Origin: Thermoproteota archaeon | Lineage (GTDB): Archaea > Thermoproteota > Methanomethylicia > Culexarchaeales > Culexmicrobiaceae | Direction of reading: 5' to 3' | Length of the DNA: 9,229 bases | Assembly: GCA_003649145.1 (NCBI GenBank) | Contig: QMQZ01000004.1 | Location: 1-9,229 of the forward strand | Shown here: piece after piece, positions 1-5,623 of the stretch | Position numbering within the stretch: the stretch's first letter is position 1 | Layout of the letters: each line of letters begins with the position of its first letter | The notes under the pieces: generated by a model | Told to the model about the DNA's origin: nothing | Databases searched by the model: none | The model's input: only the letters and a program-made list of their open reading frames with translations | Program-made: the position numbers and the translations under genes

Positions 1-392
1 GATGCTCTTGGAGAAGCTATTCCGTCGTGGCTAGCTGCTGTTGGCACGCTTATAAATGGAATGCCCTCCTTGAAGGCTGAGAGCTTTGCGATGTCGATTG
101 ACTTGCCGCCTCCAACTCCAATTACCACTTTAGCCTTAACTTCCCTAATCAGATCTCTAACCCTCTCAGCTTCTGCTATTGAAGATTCAGCTGAAACGTG
201 AATTGTAGCATTCATATTAGATTCTTCCAGAATTTCCTTCACCCTATTGCCGGCTATCCCCTTAACCTTAGGTCCAGTTACGATTACTGCAGAATCGTGA
301 ATTCCAAGTTTTTTACAGACTTGACCTATGAGATTTAGGGTTCCTGAGCCGACTACTATGTCTTGTGGAAGTCTTATTTCGTGAACTCTCAT
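1..392 (-). CDS. egsA: sn-glycerol-1-phosphate dehydrogenase, N-terminal part (cut by window edge)
   Basis: This enzyme reduces dihydroxyacetone phosphate to sn-glycerol 1-phosphate with NAD(P)H, giving the backbone stereochemistry of archaeal membrane lipids; it is cytosolic and metal dependent. The first 130 residues are visible, read from the ATG at 392-390 (MRVHEIRLPQ...). Family hallmarks are the glycine-rich nucleotide-binding segment GVGGGKSID at residues 92-100 and VPTAASHDGIASP at 116-128. Asp123 in SHDG is probably the first metal ligand; the His ligands expected further on are beyond the left edge. Full-length relatives are about 340-350 residues, so roughly 215-220 are missing. 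The gene is divergent from psmB. The promoter side reads ATTTAAAG (431-438), then a GTGAT possible ribosome site just before the ATG. Sequence identity with this family is strong from motif recall; I could not run a search. Confidence 0.93.
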   Translation of the reverse strand, partial: MRVHEIRLPQDIVVGSGTLNLIGQVCKKLGIHDSAVIVTGPKVKGIAGNRVKEILEESNMNATIHVSAESSIAEAERVRDLIREVKAKVVIGVGGGKSIDIAKLSAFKEGIPFISVPTAASHDGIASPRA

Positions 393-515
393 TTAATCAC
401 AGCCTTGATCGTTTTAAACTACTTACTAGAATTTAAAGTAACACTTAAATAGTCGTCGCTATTCACTTTATGCGAAGCTTTTACGCACAGTTACTTCTCA
501 TTGGAGGAGCACTTC
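393..515. promoter_or_regulatory. divergent egsA / psmB promoter region
   Basis: This AT-rich gap carries two TATA-like boxes facing opposite ways only a few bases apart. ATTTAAAG at 431-438 is placed to serve egsA (predicted start of transcription near 405-410). ACTTAAATAG at 443-452 is placed to serve psmB (predicted start near 473, leader about 40 nt). A Shine-Dalgarno sequence GGAGGAG lies at 503-509, six bases before the psmB ATG, and decides that start. Positions of transcription starts are inferred from the usual archaeal spacing of about 26 bp from the box centre. Confidence 0.55.
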
Positions 516-1163
516 ATGGTGTATATCAAGTTTACAGATAATCACGCTAATCCTTCACTGAAGATAGCAGTTACTGGTACCACTACGGTCGCCGTGGTCT
601 GCCGCGATGGAGTTATTCTAGGAGCTGACCGAAGAGTAACTTCAGGCCACTTCATCGTTCACAAGAAGGTTAAGAAGATATTCAAGCTAGACGACCACTT
701 GGCTGCAACGATGGCTGGAGTAGTTGCAGATGCTCAGCAGATCATGGAGCTAGTGAGCTCTAACGTTAAGCTCTACAAGTACTCGACTGGAGTTCCAATT
801 AAAGTTAAGTCTGCAGCAACTCTGCTATCTAACATGCTGGCAAGCGCTAGGCTACTTCCATACGTAGTTCAAGTACTAGTTGGAGGAGTAGACGCCACTG
901 GGCCGAGGCTATTCTCACTCGACCCATTCGGGTCTCTAACAGAGGAGAAATACATTGCAACAGGGTCGGGGTCGCCGACTGCAATAGGCATCTTGGAGGA
1001 TGCCTACAAGCCTGAAATGACTACTCAAGAAGCTCTCGACGTCGTTATTAGATCTATTAAGGCTGCTATGAAGAGAGATCCTGCAAGTGGTGAAGGATTC
1101 GACATAGTCATAATTACTCCTGAAGGTTATAGAGAGCTACCCTGCGAGCAAATTGAAGGGTAG
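516..1163 (+). CDS. psmB: 20S proteasome beta subunit, catalytic type
   Basis: This is the N-terminal-nucleophile peptidase subunit that forms the inner beta rings of the archaeal 20S proteasome, degrading unfolded proteins fed in by PAN or Cdc48-type ATPases. With the ATG at 516 the precursor has 215 residues and a 21-residue propeptide ending in VTG before Thr22, which becomes Thr1 after self-cleavage. Counting from Thr1, Asp17 (GADRR), Lys33, Ser129-Gly130 (ATGSGS region) and Asp166/Ser169 (RDPAS) are all in place, so this is an active beta subunit and not one of the inactive paralogues known from some Thermoproteota. The start follows from GGAGGAG at 503-509; an in-frame TTG at 501 lies on that ribosome site and would add five residues, so it is unlikely. 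fttA follows closely, an arrangement seen in other archaea, indicating co-transcription. Confidence 0.96.
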   Translation: MVYIKFTDNHANPSLKIAVTGTTTVAVVCRDGVILGADRRVTSGHFIVHKKVKKIFKLDDHLAATMAGVVADAQQIMELVSSNVKLYKYSTGVPIKVKSAATLLSNMLASARLLPYVVQVLVGGVDATGPRLFSLDPFGSLTEEKYIATGSGSPTAIGILEDAYKPEMTTQEALDVVIRSIKAAMKRDPASGEGFDIVIITPEGYRELPCEQIEG

Positions 1164-1203
1164 TGCACTATCACTATCAAGGCAGTAGAGGTGAAAATTG
1201 AAC

Positions 1204-3117
1204 ATGCTGATTGAAGATACCTTAGTGATGATTAGGGAAGTAATCTTGAAAACAGTTCCCCTAGATGCACGCATCACTAGAATTGAATTTGAAGGCCCAG
1301 AAATCGCGATATACTCAGCTAACCCTAGGGTTCTATACGAGGACGAGACGATAATCCGAAAGATAGCGAAGATAATTAAAAAGAGGATAATTGTGAGGAG
1401 CGACCCTAAGGTCAGGCTGCCTCAAGACCGCGCGATCGAAATAATCAAGGAGAAGATTCCGCCTGAAATTCAAGTTGGCGAAATACACTTCGACGACGCT
1501 TTCGGCGAAGTAATTATAGAGGTTGATAAGCCTGGCCTCGTCATAGTGAAGTACGGAGACGTTCTAAAGCAAGTTGCCATAGAGACTAATTGGCGGCCCA
1601 AGGTAGTTAGGAAGCCGCCCATGAAGTCAGTTACATTAGAGTGGGTTAAGAGGCTAACAGTGCAGGAAAGCGATTACAGGAAGAAAATTCTGCGAAACGT
1701 TGGCTCTCGCATCCACAGGCCAACAGTATTCAAGTCAGGCGACGTGCGAATAACTTGCCTAGGAGGGTTCCGCGAAGTTGGGCGTTCAGCAATACTCGTT
1801 GAAACGCCTGAAAGCGTGGTACTGCTGGACTGCGGAGTGAAAACTGGCGTTTCATACTCGATAAACGAGTTTCCAAGGCTTGACGCCCCCGAATTCGACA
1901 TTGAGCGCCTAGACGCAGTCGTAATTTCCCACGCACACCTAGATCACTGCGGCTTTCTCCCCTTCCTATTCAAGTACGGGTATGACGGCCCAGTCTACTG
2001 CACCCAGCCAACTAGAGACTTGATGGCTCTACTTCAAGTAGACTACCTTGAGGTCGCTGCGAGAGAGGGAGGATTAACGCCATACTCTATGAGGGATGTG
2101 CGCGAAGCACTACTACACACGATTCCACTGGATTATGGAGAGGTGACAGACATAGCTCCAGACATCAGATTAACATTCCACAACTCTGGGCACATCCTAG
2201 GCTCAGCAATGGTTCACCTGCACATAGGTGAAGGAGCCCACAACCTTGTCTACACTGGCGACTTCAAGTTTGGTAGGACGCGGCTCCTAGAGCCAGCCTC
2301 ATACGTATTCCCGAGAGTTGAAACTCTAATAATTGAGAGCACCTATGGCGCGCCATCCGACGTACTCCCCCAGCGCATCGAGGCTGAGCACCAGCTGATA
2401 GAGATCATCAGCCAAACAATAAGCCGCGGCGGAAAAGTCCTAATCCCAGTACTGTCGGTGGGGAGGTCTCAAGAGATAATGCTCGTACTAAATGAAGCTT
2501 TCACGATGAAGTACTTGCCCAAAGTTCCAGTCTACATTGAAGGGATGGTTCAAGAAGCAACAGCCATCCACATGGCTTACCCTGAAAATCTTTCAAAATC
2601 GCTGAGGGAGAAGATGCTCCGCAAAGACGAGAATCCATTCATGAGCGAAGCCTTCCACCTCGTCTCACCAAGAACTAATAGAGAAGAACTACTAGAAGGA
2701 GACCCGTGCATAATAATCGCTACTTCAGGAATGCTGACCGGCGGCCCAGCCCTAGAATACTTCAAGCTCATGGCGCCAGACGAGAAAAACTCCATAATAT
2801 TCGTTTCATACCAAATTGCCGGGACACTTGGAAGAAGAGTGCTGAGCGGCGTGAAGGAAATTCCAATAGTGACAAGAGGCGGTAAAAGTGAAATAATCCA
2901 AGTGAAACTCCGAGTGCACTCAATTCAAGGCTTCTCAGGGCACAGCGATAGGCGCCAGCTACTCGGCTTTATGAAGAGAGTTACTCCAAGGCCAGAAAAA
3001 GTCATAGTATGCCATGGAGAAGAAGCTAAAGCAGTAAACCTAGCTGAAACCTTCCGACAGCTATTCAAAGTGAATGCCTATGCACCATACAACTTGGAGA
3101 CAATTCGCCTAAAGTAG
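1204..3117 (+). CDS. fttA: FttA / aCPSF1: archaeal transcription termination factor (KH, metallo-beta-lactamase, beta-CASP)
   Basis: This ribonuclease family cuts nascent RNA at U-rich sites and terminates archaeal transcription; it is homologous to the eukaryotic endonuclease CPSF73. The 637-residue length is normal. In order: two KH-type RNA-binding domains (about residues 1-140), the metallo-beta-lactamase domain with motif HAHLDH at 243-248, GHILGS near 329-334 and YTGDF near 350-354, the beta-CASP insertion starting at ESTYG (about 378), then SGML and the closing motifs FSGHSDRRQL (His580) and VCHGEE (His604). All expected zinc ligands appear present, so it should be catalytically active. 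A ribosome site GAGGTGA lies at 1188-1194. I chose the ATG at 1204 (nine bases downstream); a TTG at 1198 is the alternative but only three bases from it. It sits 40 bp behind psmB and runs into the opposing PUA gene with six bases between stops. Confidence 0.97.
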   Translation: MLIEDTLVMIREVILKTVPLDARITRIEFEGPEIAIYSANPRVLYEDETIIRKIAKIIKKRIIVRSDPKVRLPQDRAIEIIKEKIPPEIQVGEIHFDDAFGEVIIEVDKPGLVIVKYGDVLKQVAIETNWRPKVVRKPPMKSVTLEWVKRLTVQESDYRKKILRNVGSRIHRPTVFKSGDVRITCLGGFREVGRSAILVETPESVVLLDCGVKTGVSYSINEFPRLDAPEFDIERLDAVVISHAHLDHCGFLPFLFKYGYDGPVYCTQPTRDLMALLQVDYLEVAAREGGLTPYSMRDVREALLHTIPLDYGEVTDIAPDIRLTFHNSGHILGSAMVHLHIGEGAHNLVYTGDFKFGRTRLLEPASYVFPRVETLIIESTYGAPSDVLPQRIEAEHQLIEIISQTISRGGKVLIPVLSVGRSQEIMLVLNEAFTMKYLPKVPVYIEGMVQEATAIHMAYPENLSKSLREKMLRKDENPFMSEAFHLVSPRTNREELLEGDPCIIIATSGMLTGGPALEYFKLMAPDEKNSIIFVSYQIAGTLGRRVLSGVKEIPIVTRGGKSEIIQVKLRVHSIQGFSGHSDRRQLLGFMKRVTPRPEKVIVCHGEEAKAVNLAETFRQLFKVNAYAPYNLETIRLK

Positions 3118-3123
3118 TGAAGT

Positions 3124-3648
3124 TCAACCATAAACTTTCTGGATAAGCTTCCACAGCTTATCTCCTACATAGTGGAGGTTCTTAACGACCTTACCCTTCT
3201 TCATGCACCTCAGCTCACCTGAAGAAGTTAGTGCAACGCCAATTGCAATTATCTTTCGGTACTTCTCATCAGCAATAGCAACTATATCACCCACCTCAAA
3301 TTCCCCCTCCACTTGAACTACTCCTGGAGCCATCACGTCAGCTCCATTAGCAATGTGAGGGATAGCCCCCCGGTCAACAACGACTTTTGGGACGTCGTCC
3401 GAGCACACGTGCATAGCAGTAATTGCTGGTACGAGGGCGTCTTCATCGAGCTTTATGAGAACTGGGCGCCCATTCACCGAGTAGACTTCCTGTCCTCTAT
3501 CTGTGATCATGCGCTCAACGTGCGCCTTCCTAGAGTTAATTGCCAGTGCACTGTAGAGCTTCGGGTAAAGCTCACTCAGCGTGCGCAGGACCTCTCTCGA
3601 CTCCCTCCCCCTAAGAGGGTACCTGTGCTTAACCCTCAACTCCAGCAT
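3124..3648 (-). CDS. PUA-domain RNA-binding protein of the MCT-1/Tma20 type
   Basis: The 174-residue product matches the architecture of eukaryotic MCT-1/Tma20 and its archaeal relatives: a pre-PUA domain (about residues 1-75) followed by a PUA domain (about 80-165). Diagnostic stretches are VDRGAIPHIANGADVMAPG (91-109, compare MCT-1 VDKGAIKFVLSGANIMCPG) and NLHYVGDKLW (157-166, compare NIHYLNDGLW). The eukaryotic proteins bind the small ribosomal subunit and act in re-initiation and recycling; the archaeal role is less settled, so ribosome or tRNA binding is inference from family. I chose the ATG at 3648-3646 because homology begins there; a GTG one codon upstream and a TTG at 3678 are possible but would extend into the promoter. 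It is divergent from lsm and convergent with fttA. Confidence 0.9.
   Translation of the reverse strand: MLELRVKHRYPLRGRESREVLRTLSELYPKLYSALAINSRKAHVERMITDRGQEVYSVNGRPVLIKLDEDALVPAITAMHVCSDDVPKVVVDRGAIPHIANGADVMAPGVVQVEGEFEVGDIVAIADEKYRKIIAIGVALTSSGELRCMKKGKVVKNLHYVGDKLWKLIQKVYG
3142..3162 (+). other. perfect 8-bp stem-loop just past fttA, inside the opposing gene
   Basis: GATAAGCT (3142-3149), a 5-nt loop, then AGCTTATC (3155-3162) form an uninterrupted stem starting 25 nt after the fttA stop. It could mark or protect the fttA mRNA 3' end, but it also encodes part of the conserved C-terminus (GDKLWKL) of the minus-strand PUA protein, so coding constraint may be the whole explanation. No long T-run follows immediately. 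Confidence 0.35.
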
Positions 3649-3684
3649 CACCCAAAACTTCCAGTTTACAGCTAGCAACCGTTA

Positions 3685-3731
3685 CTTTTAAATTGTAGCG
3701 CTTATTTTTACCATGACAGCAGACACTGGTG
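3685..3731. promoter_or_regulatory. shared core promoter between PUA gene and lsm
   Basis: The palindromic TTTAAA at 3687-3692 (within CTTTTAAATT) is about 26 bp from a plausible transcription start for the PUA gene (near 3664) and could equally serve the plus strand. A second AT-rich box CTTATTTTTA (3701-3710) would place the lsm transcript start at about 3730, essentially at its start codon, giving a leaderless lsm message. Starts are inferred from spacing only. Confidence 0.45.
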
Positions 3732-3968
3732 ATGCCAATGGCAGAGTCCACAACTATTGAAGTTCTCTCAAAAGCACTCGGAGGCCTAGTTCTAGTTAAA
3801 CTCAAAGGTGGAAGGGCGCTGAGAGGAATCTTGAAGAGCTTCGACCAGCACCTCAACTTGGTATTAGAAGATGCTGAGGAAATTCTGGAAGGTCAAGAAC
3901 CAAGGAAGTTGGGAACACTGATAATTAGAGGCGACAACGTCGTTTTAATATCGCCCTCCGAAATGTAG
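3732..3968 (+). CDS. lsm: Sm-like archaeal protein (LSm / SmAP)
   Basis: This small RNA-binding protein forms a heptameric ring that binds U-rich RNA and takes part in RNA metabolism. The 78-residue length is typical. The Sm1 motif covers about residues 11-50 (LGGLVLVKLKGG, RGILKSFDQHLNLVLEDAEE) and the Sm2 motif is GTLIIRGDNVVLISP near the C-terminus, with the RGDNV core that lines the RNA site. Possible starts are GTG 3729, ATG 3732 and ATG 3738; homology begins after all of them and no strong ribosome site decides, though GGTGA at 3729-3733 is four bases before the last ATG. The promoter box at 3701-3710 fits leaderless translation from 3732. rpl37e follows after 14 bp, the standard archaeal lsm-L37e pair, so they are surely one operon. 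Confidence 0.96.
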   Translation: MPMAESTTIEVLSKALGGLVLVKLKGGRALRGILKSFDQHLNLVLEDAEEILEGQEPRKLGTLIIRGDNVVLISPSEM

Positions 3969-3982
3969 TTGGGGGAATATAG

Positions 3983-4171
3983 ATGACTAAAGGAACACCG
4001 TCATTTGGCAAAAGAGGGAGACGTAAAACCCATATACGATGTAGACGCTGCGGCAGGCACTCATACCACTTGAGGAAGAAGTACTGCGCTGCATGCGGCT
4101 TCGGAAGGTCCAAGCGCATTAGAAGGTATTCGTGGGCCAATAAGAAGGTCAATAGAGTTAGGGTAAGGTAG
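3983..4171 (+). CDS. rpl37e: 50S ribosomal protein L37e
   Basis: This 62-residue, strongly basic protein is a structural component of the archaeal/eukaryotic large ribosomal subunit, absent from bacteria. It starts [20 protein letters not shown] and has the zinc-binding set C20-X2-C23-X11-C35-X2-C38 (CRRC and CAAC), followed by a basic tail ending RVRVR that contacts rRNA. GGGGG at 3971-3975, seven bases before the ATG, is an adequate ribosome site. It lies 14 bp behind lsm, and an inverted repeat and T-run follow downstream, so the operon probably ends here. Length and motifs are as expected and nothing is missing. Confidence 0.98.
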   Translation: MTKGTPSFGKRGRRKTHIRCRRCGRHSYHLRKKYCAACGFGRSKRIRRYSWANKKVNRVRVR

Positions 4172-4189
4172 AATATTCAAAGATGAAAC

Positions 4190-4236
4190 TTAGTTGAAGT
4201 TGAGTTTCAACTAACAGCCACCTCATGATGGTTTTT
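4190..4236 (+). terminator. stem-loop plus T-run after rpl37e
   Basis: TTAGTTGAA (4190-4198) and TTCAACTAA (4206-4214) form a perfect 9-bp stem with a 7-nt loop, 18 nt past the L37e stop. The loop contains a second copy of GTTGA, so a competing 5-bp stem (GTTGA/TCAAC) with a 3-nt loop is possible. TTTTT lies at 4232-4236. Archaeal termination depends on U-runs, so the T-run may be the termination site and the stem a stable mRNA end. The rest of 4172-4319 holds no gene that I can see. Confidence 0.5.
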
Positions 4237-4319
4237 AATTCAAGCTATTAGTCGGGGCGAACTAGAGAGCATACACTACAACATAGCTTCCCTCTGGTTT
4301 TAAATTGGTAGAATTTGAT

Positions 4320-4396
4320 TGGTGGACCGGGCGGGATTTGAACCCGCGCCCTCCCGCATGCCAAGCGGGCGCTCTTCCAGTCTGAGCTACCGGCCC
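4320..4396 (-). tRNA. tRNA-Ala (anticodon GGC)
   Basis: The sequence folds as a complete cloverleaf from G1 at 4396 to A73 at 4323, with CCA encoded at 4322-4320. The acceptor stem is GGGCCGG/CCGGTCC, giving the G3-U70 wobble pair that is the alanine identity element. The D stem is GCTC/GAGC, the anticodon stem CCCGC/GCGGG with loop TTGGCAT (anticodon GGC), and the T arm GCGGG-TTCAAAT-CCCGC. There is no intron. A TATA-like box AAGTTTAAAT lies 25-34 bp upstream (4421-4430), so it probably has its own promoter. Confidence 0.97.
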
Positions 4397-4420
4397 ATCT
4401 TAAAATCGTGAATGGTTGAG

Positions 4421-4430
4421 ATTTAAACTT
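4421..4430 (-). promoter_or_regulatory. TATA-like box of tRNA-Ala
   Basis: AAGTTTAAAT read on the minus strand is 25-34 bp before the mature tRNA 5' end, the expected distance for an archaeal tRNA promoter with a very short leader. Confidence 0.5.
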
Positions 4431-4495
4431 TGCCTACGTTACTCTCAGTTACCTTATTATGTAGCTTGACATTTATTTCATTTCTCACTTTCAAA

Positions 4496-4843
4496 TCACT
4501 GCTTGAGAAACTCGTTTAGAGCTTCTCTAATAGTTACTTCTCCCTTCACCTTGAATATGGAGACTTTGTGCTGCTCCAATATTGACGTAACTGTTGGCCC
4601 TATCTCCCGGGCTATTACAGCGTCTACTCCTTCGTCTATCAGCATCTTTGCCACTATTGGCCCAACTCCATGGGAGTACGAGAGTACGGGGTTTTCAACA
4701 ACCTTAACTACTCCTATTTTGTTCCCTTCAACTTCGACTATGGTGAATGCCTTAGCTCTGCCAAAGACTTCTGAAACCTTATCCTCTAATCCTCCTACTT
4801 TAAGGGATGGAATAGCTACCTTCAACTTCTTAGACTTCTTCAA
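4496..4843 (-). CDS. NifX/NifB-type small protein (dinitrogenase iron-molybdenum cofactor domain)
   Basis: The 115-residue product is a single domain of the PF02579 fold (NifX, NafY and the NifB C-terminus), whose nitrogen-fixing members carry iron-molybdenum cofactor precursors. Typical features are LKVAIPS at the start, DKVSEVFGRAKAFTIVEVE, the ENP turn at about 51-53, SYSHGVGP, and DAVIAREIGPTVTSILEQHKV. Stand-alone versions are common in anaerobic archaea that do not fix nitrogen, and their role is mostly unknown; nothing in this window suggests nitrogenase. It contains no cysteine, so any metal cluster would have to be held by His58, His92 or others. The start appears to be TTG at 4843-4841, close to the predicted transcription start, with GGGG at 4854-4851 the only weak ribosome site. 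Its promoter overlaps a strong palindrome, suggesting repression. tRNA-Ala follows at 99 bp. Confidence 0.88.
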   Translation of the reverse strand: MKKSKKLKVAIPSLKVGGLEDKVSEVFGRAKAFTIVEVEGNKIGVVKVVENPVLSYSHGVGPIVAKMLIDEGVDAVIAREIGPTVTSILEQHKVSIFKVKGEVTIREALNEFLKQ

Positions 4844-4853
4844 TTAAAACCCC

Positions 4854-4875
4854 ATTTTGTGCATATGCACATAAT
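4854..4875. promoter_or_regulatory. near-perfect 22-bp palindrome, probable operator of the NifX-like gene
   Basis: The core TGTGCATATGCACA (4858-4871) is a perfect 14-bp palindrome. Outside one T-T mismatch (4857/4872) the symmetry continues for three more bases each side (ATT/AAT). It lies directly between the TATA-like box CTTAAATAAT (minus strand, 4883-4874) and the gene start at 4843, about 15 bp upstream of it, where a bound dimer would block RNA polymerase. The regulator is unknown. Confidence 0.6.
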
Positions 4876-4883
4876 TATTTAAG
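4874..4883 (-). promoter_or_regulatory. TATA-like box of the NifX-like gene
   Basis: CTTAAATAAT on the minus strand predicts a transcription start near 4850, only a few bases before the TTG start, so the mRNA would have almost no leader. It abuts the palindrome at 4854-4875. Confidence 0.5.
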
Positions 4884-4923
4884 GCTTTCTCACCTGCAAT
4901 TGTTGGTAGTAGAGAATTGTTGT

Positions 4924-5010
4924 TGGAGCCCCGGGCGGGATTTGAACCCGCGACCAACGGCTCTCCTGCATTGTTACAAGGCCGCCGCTCTACCGCTGAG
5001 CTACCGGGGC
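4924..5010 (-). tRNA. tRNA-Thr (anticodon UGU) with a 12-nt intron
   Basis: A full cloverleaf runs from G1 at 5010 to U73 at 4927, with CCA encoded at 4926-4924. The acceptor stem is GCCCCGG/CCGGGGC and the T arm GCGGG-TTCAAAT-CCCGC. U73 and the overall sequence resemble archaeal threonine tRNAs. Anticodon stem GCGGC/GCCGT encloses 19 nt instead of 7, so 12 nt must be removed. Taking out 4974-4963 restores loop CTTGTAA with anticodon TGT. The gene begins 16 bp after the DUF99 stop, with a TATA-like AAATTTAAC segment (about 5036-5045) inside the end of that gene; it may be co-transcribed with cdc6-DUF99 or use this box. Confidence 0.95.
4963..4974 (-). other. 12-nt tRNA intron at canonical position 37/38
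   Basis: The precursor forms a bulge-helix-bulge: exon bases C32-U33-U34-G35 pair with intron bases CAGG (4968-4965) as C-G, U-G, U-A and G-C. The flanking 3-nt bulges are UA|A on the 5' side and AG|A on the 3' side, with cuts after the second base of each. The inner part is only a CAAUG hairpin (one C-G pair closing AAU). This matches the substrate of the archaeal splicing endonuclease at close to its minimum size. Confidence 0.88.
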
Positions 5011-5026
5011 TCTCCAGCAATATAGG

Positions 5027-5623
5027 TTAATTGGAGTTAAATTTATTTTTTAAGGTGAAGTACGCGGGGGAAAGTCCTTTAGCAATTATGTTTGCAATTC
5101 TCAGGGGTTCTGGGCTTCTCCCCCAAACTGTAATCTTCCTTAGAATTTCCTCTGCTTTGCCAATTGATATTCCAATGACCTCCACGTATAGTGGGTTTTC
5201 CTCCGGCTTTACTATAACTTCGTGTATTCCATTTGAAGCTTCAATAACTTTTTCAATAATTCTCCACCTCTCCTCCCAGTCGGAGAAGTGCTTTTGGAGG
5301 GCACTTAAAACTGCAATGTTGTTTGGCTTATCTTTGCTGGCAACTACTACTGGAACATTAAACTTCCTCCACAGCTCTACTGCATCTATAAGGTTGAAGC
5401 CTGCAAATGAAATGCCGCCTAAAAGTATGAGATCTAGTGGAAGGCATTTCCTCACGATTTTTGAGGCTTTCTCAGTGGCGTCAAGCCCGTCTACTTCGAT
5501 GCTTTCACTTAGGACTTCAACTATTCTCATGTCGCTCAACTTAACTCCTACGAGGAGCGCTCGCCTCCCTCTTCTAGGGCGGTTTTCTGGCAGCTTTCCA
5601 TCTTCAATTCCTAGAATGTTCAT
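5027..5623 (-). CDS. DUF99 / UPF0215 family protein
   Basis: The 198-residue product belongs to the archaeal DUF99 (UPF0215) family, whose function is not established; I recall a structural likeness to endonuclease V (RNase H-like fold), which is from memory and unverified. Family landmarks are ILGIEDG at residues 3-9 (the acidic pair E7-D8 is conserved), GLDATE at 46-51, LILLGGISFAGFN at 65-77, VVVASKDKP at 92-100, and PEPLRIANIIAKG at 171-183. Length is normal, with no signal peptide or membrane segment. The ATG overlaps the cdc6 stop in an ATGA (5623-5620), so the two are translationally coupled in one operon. tRNA-Thr begins 16 bp downstream on the same strand. Coupling to the initiator gene hints at a nucleic-acid role; this is inference only. 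Confidence 0.9.
   Translation of the reverse strand: MNILGIEDGKLPENRPRRGRRALLVGVKLSDMRIVEVLSESIEVDGLDATEKASKIVRKCLPLDLILLGGISFAGFNLIDAVELWRKFNVPVVVASKDKPNNIAVLSALQKHFSDWEERWRIIEKVIEASNGIHEVIVKPEENPLYVEVIGISIGKAEEILRKITVWGRSPEPLRIANIIAKGLSPAYFTLKNKFNSN

Noticed and set aside
501..515. Upstream TTG start for psmB adding five residues
   Set aside because: The TTG overlaps the GGAGGAG ribosome site that serves the ATG at 516, and no homology is gained.
3313..3675. 120-codon plus-strand frame
   Set aside because: It is antisense to the clearly conserved PUA-domain gene and has no recognisable motif.
3713..3760. 16-codon upstream minicistron before lsm (ATG at 3713, out of frame)
   Set aside because: No ribosome site and the likely transcript begins downstream of it.
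4496..4843. Evidence for nitrogen fixation
   Set aside because: The NifX/NifB fold occurs widely as orphan proteins in non-fixing archaea, and no nif gene is near.
4503..4847. 114-codon plus-strand frame rich in Ser/Thr
   Set aside because: Antisense shadow of the NifX-like gene; composition is typical of reverse-complement frames.
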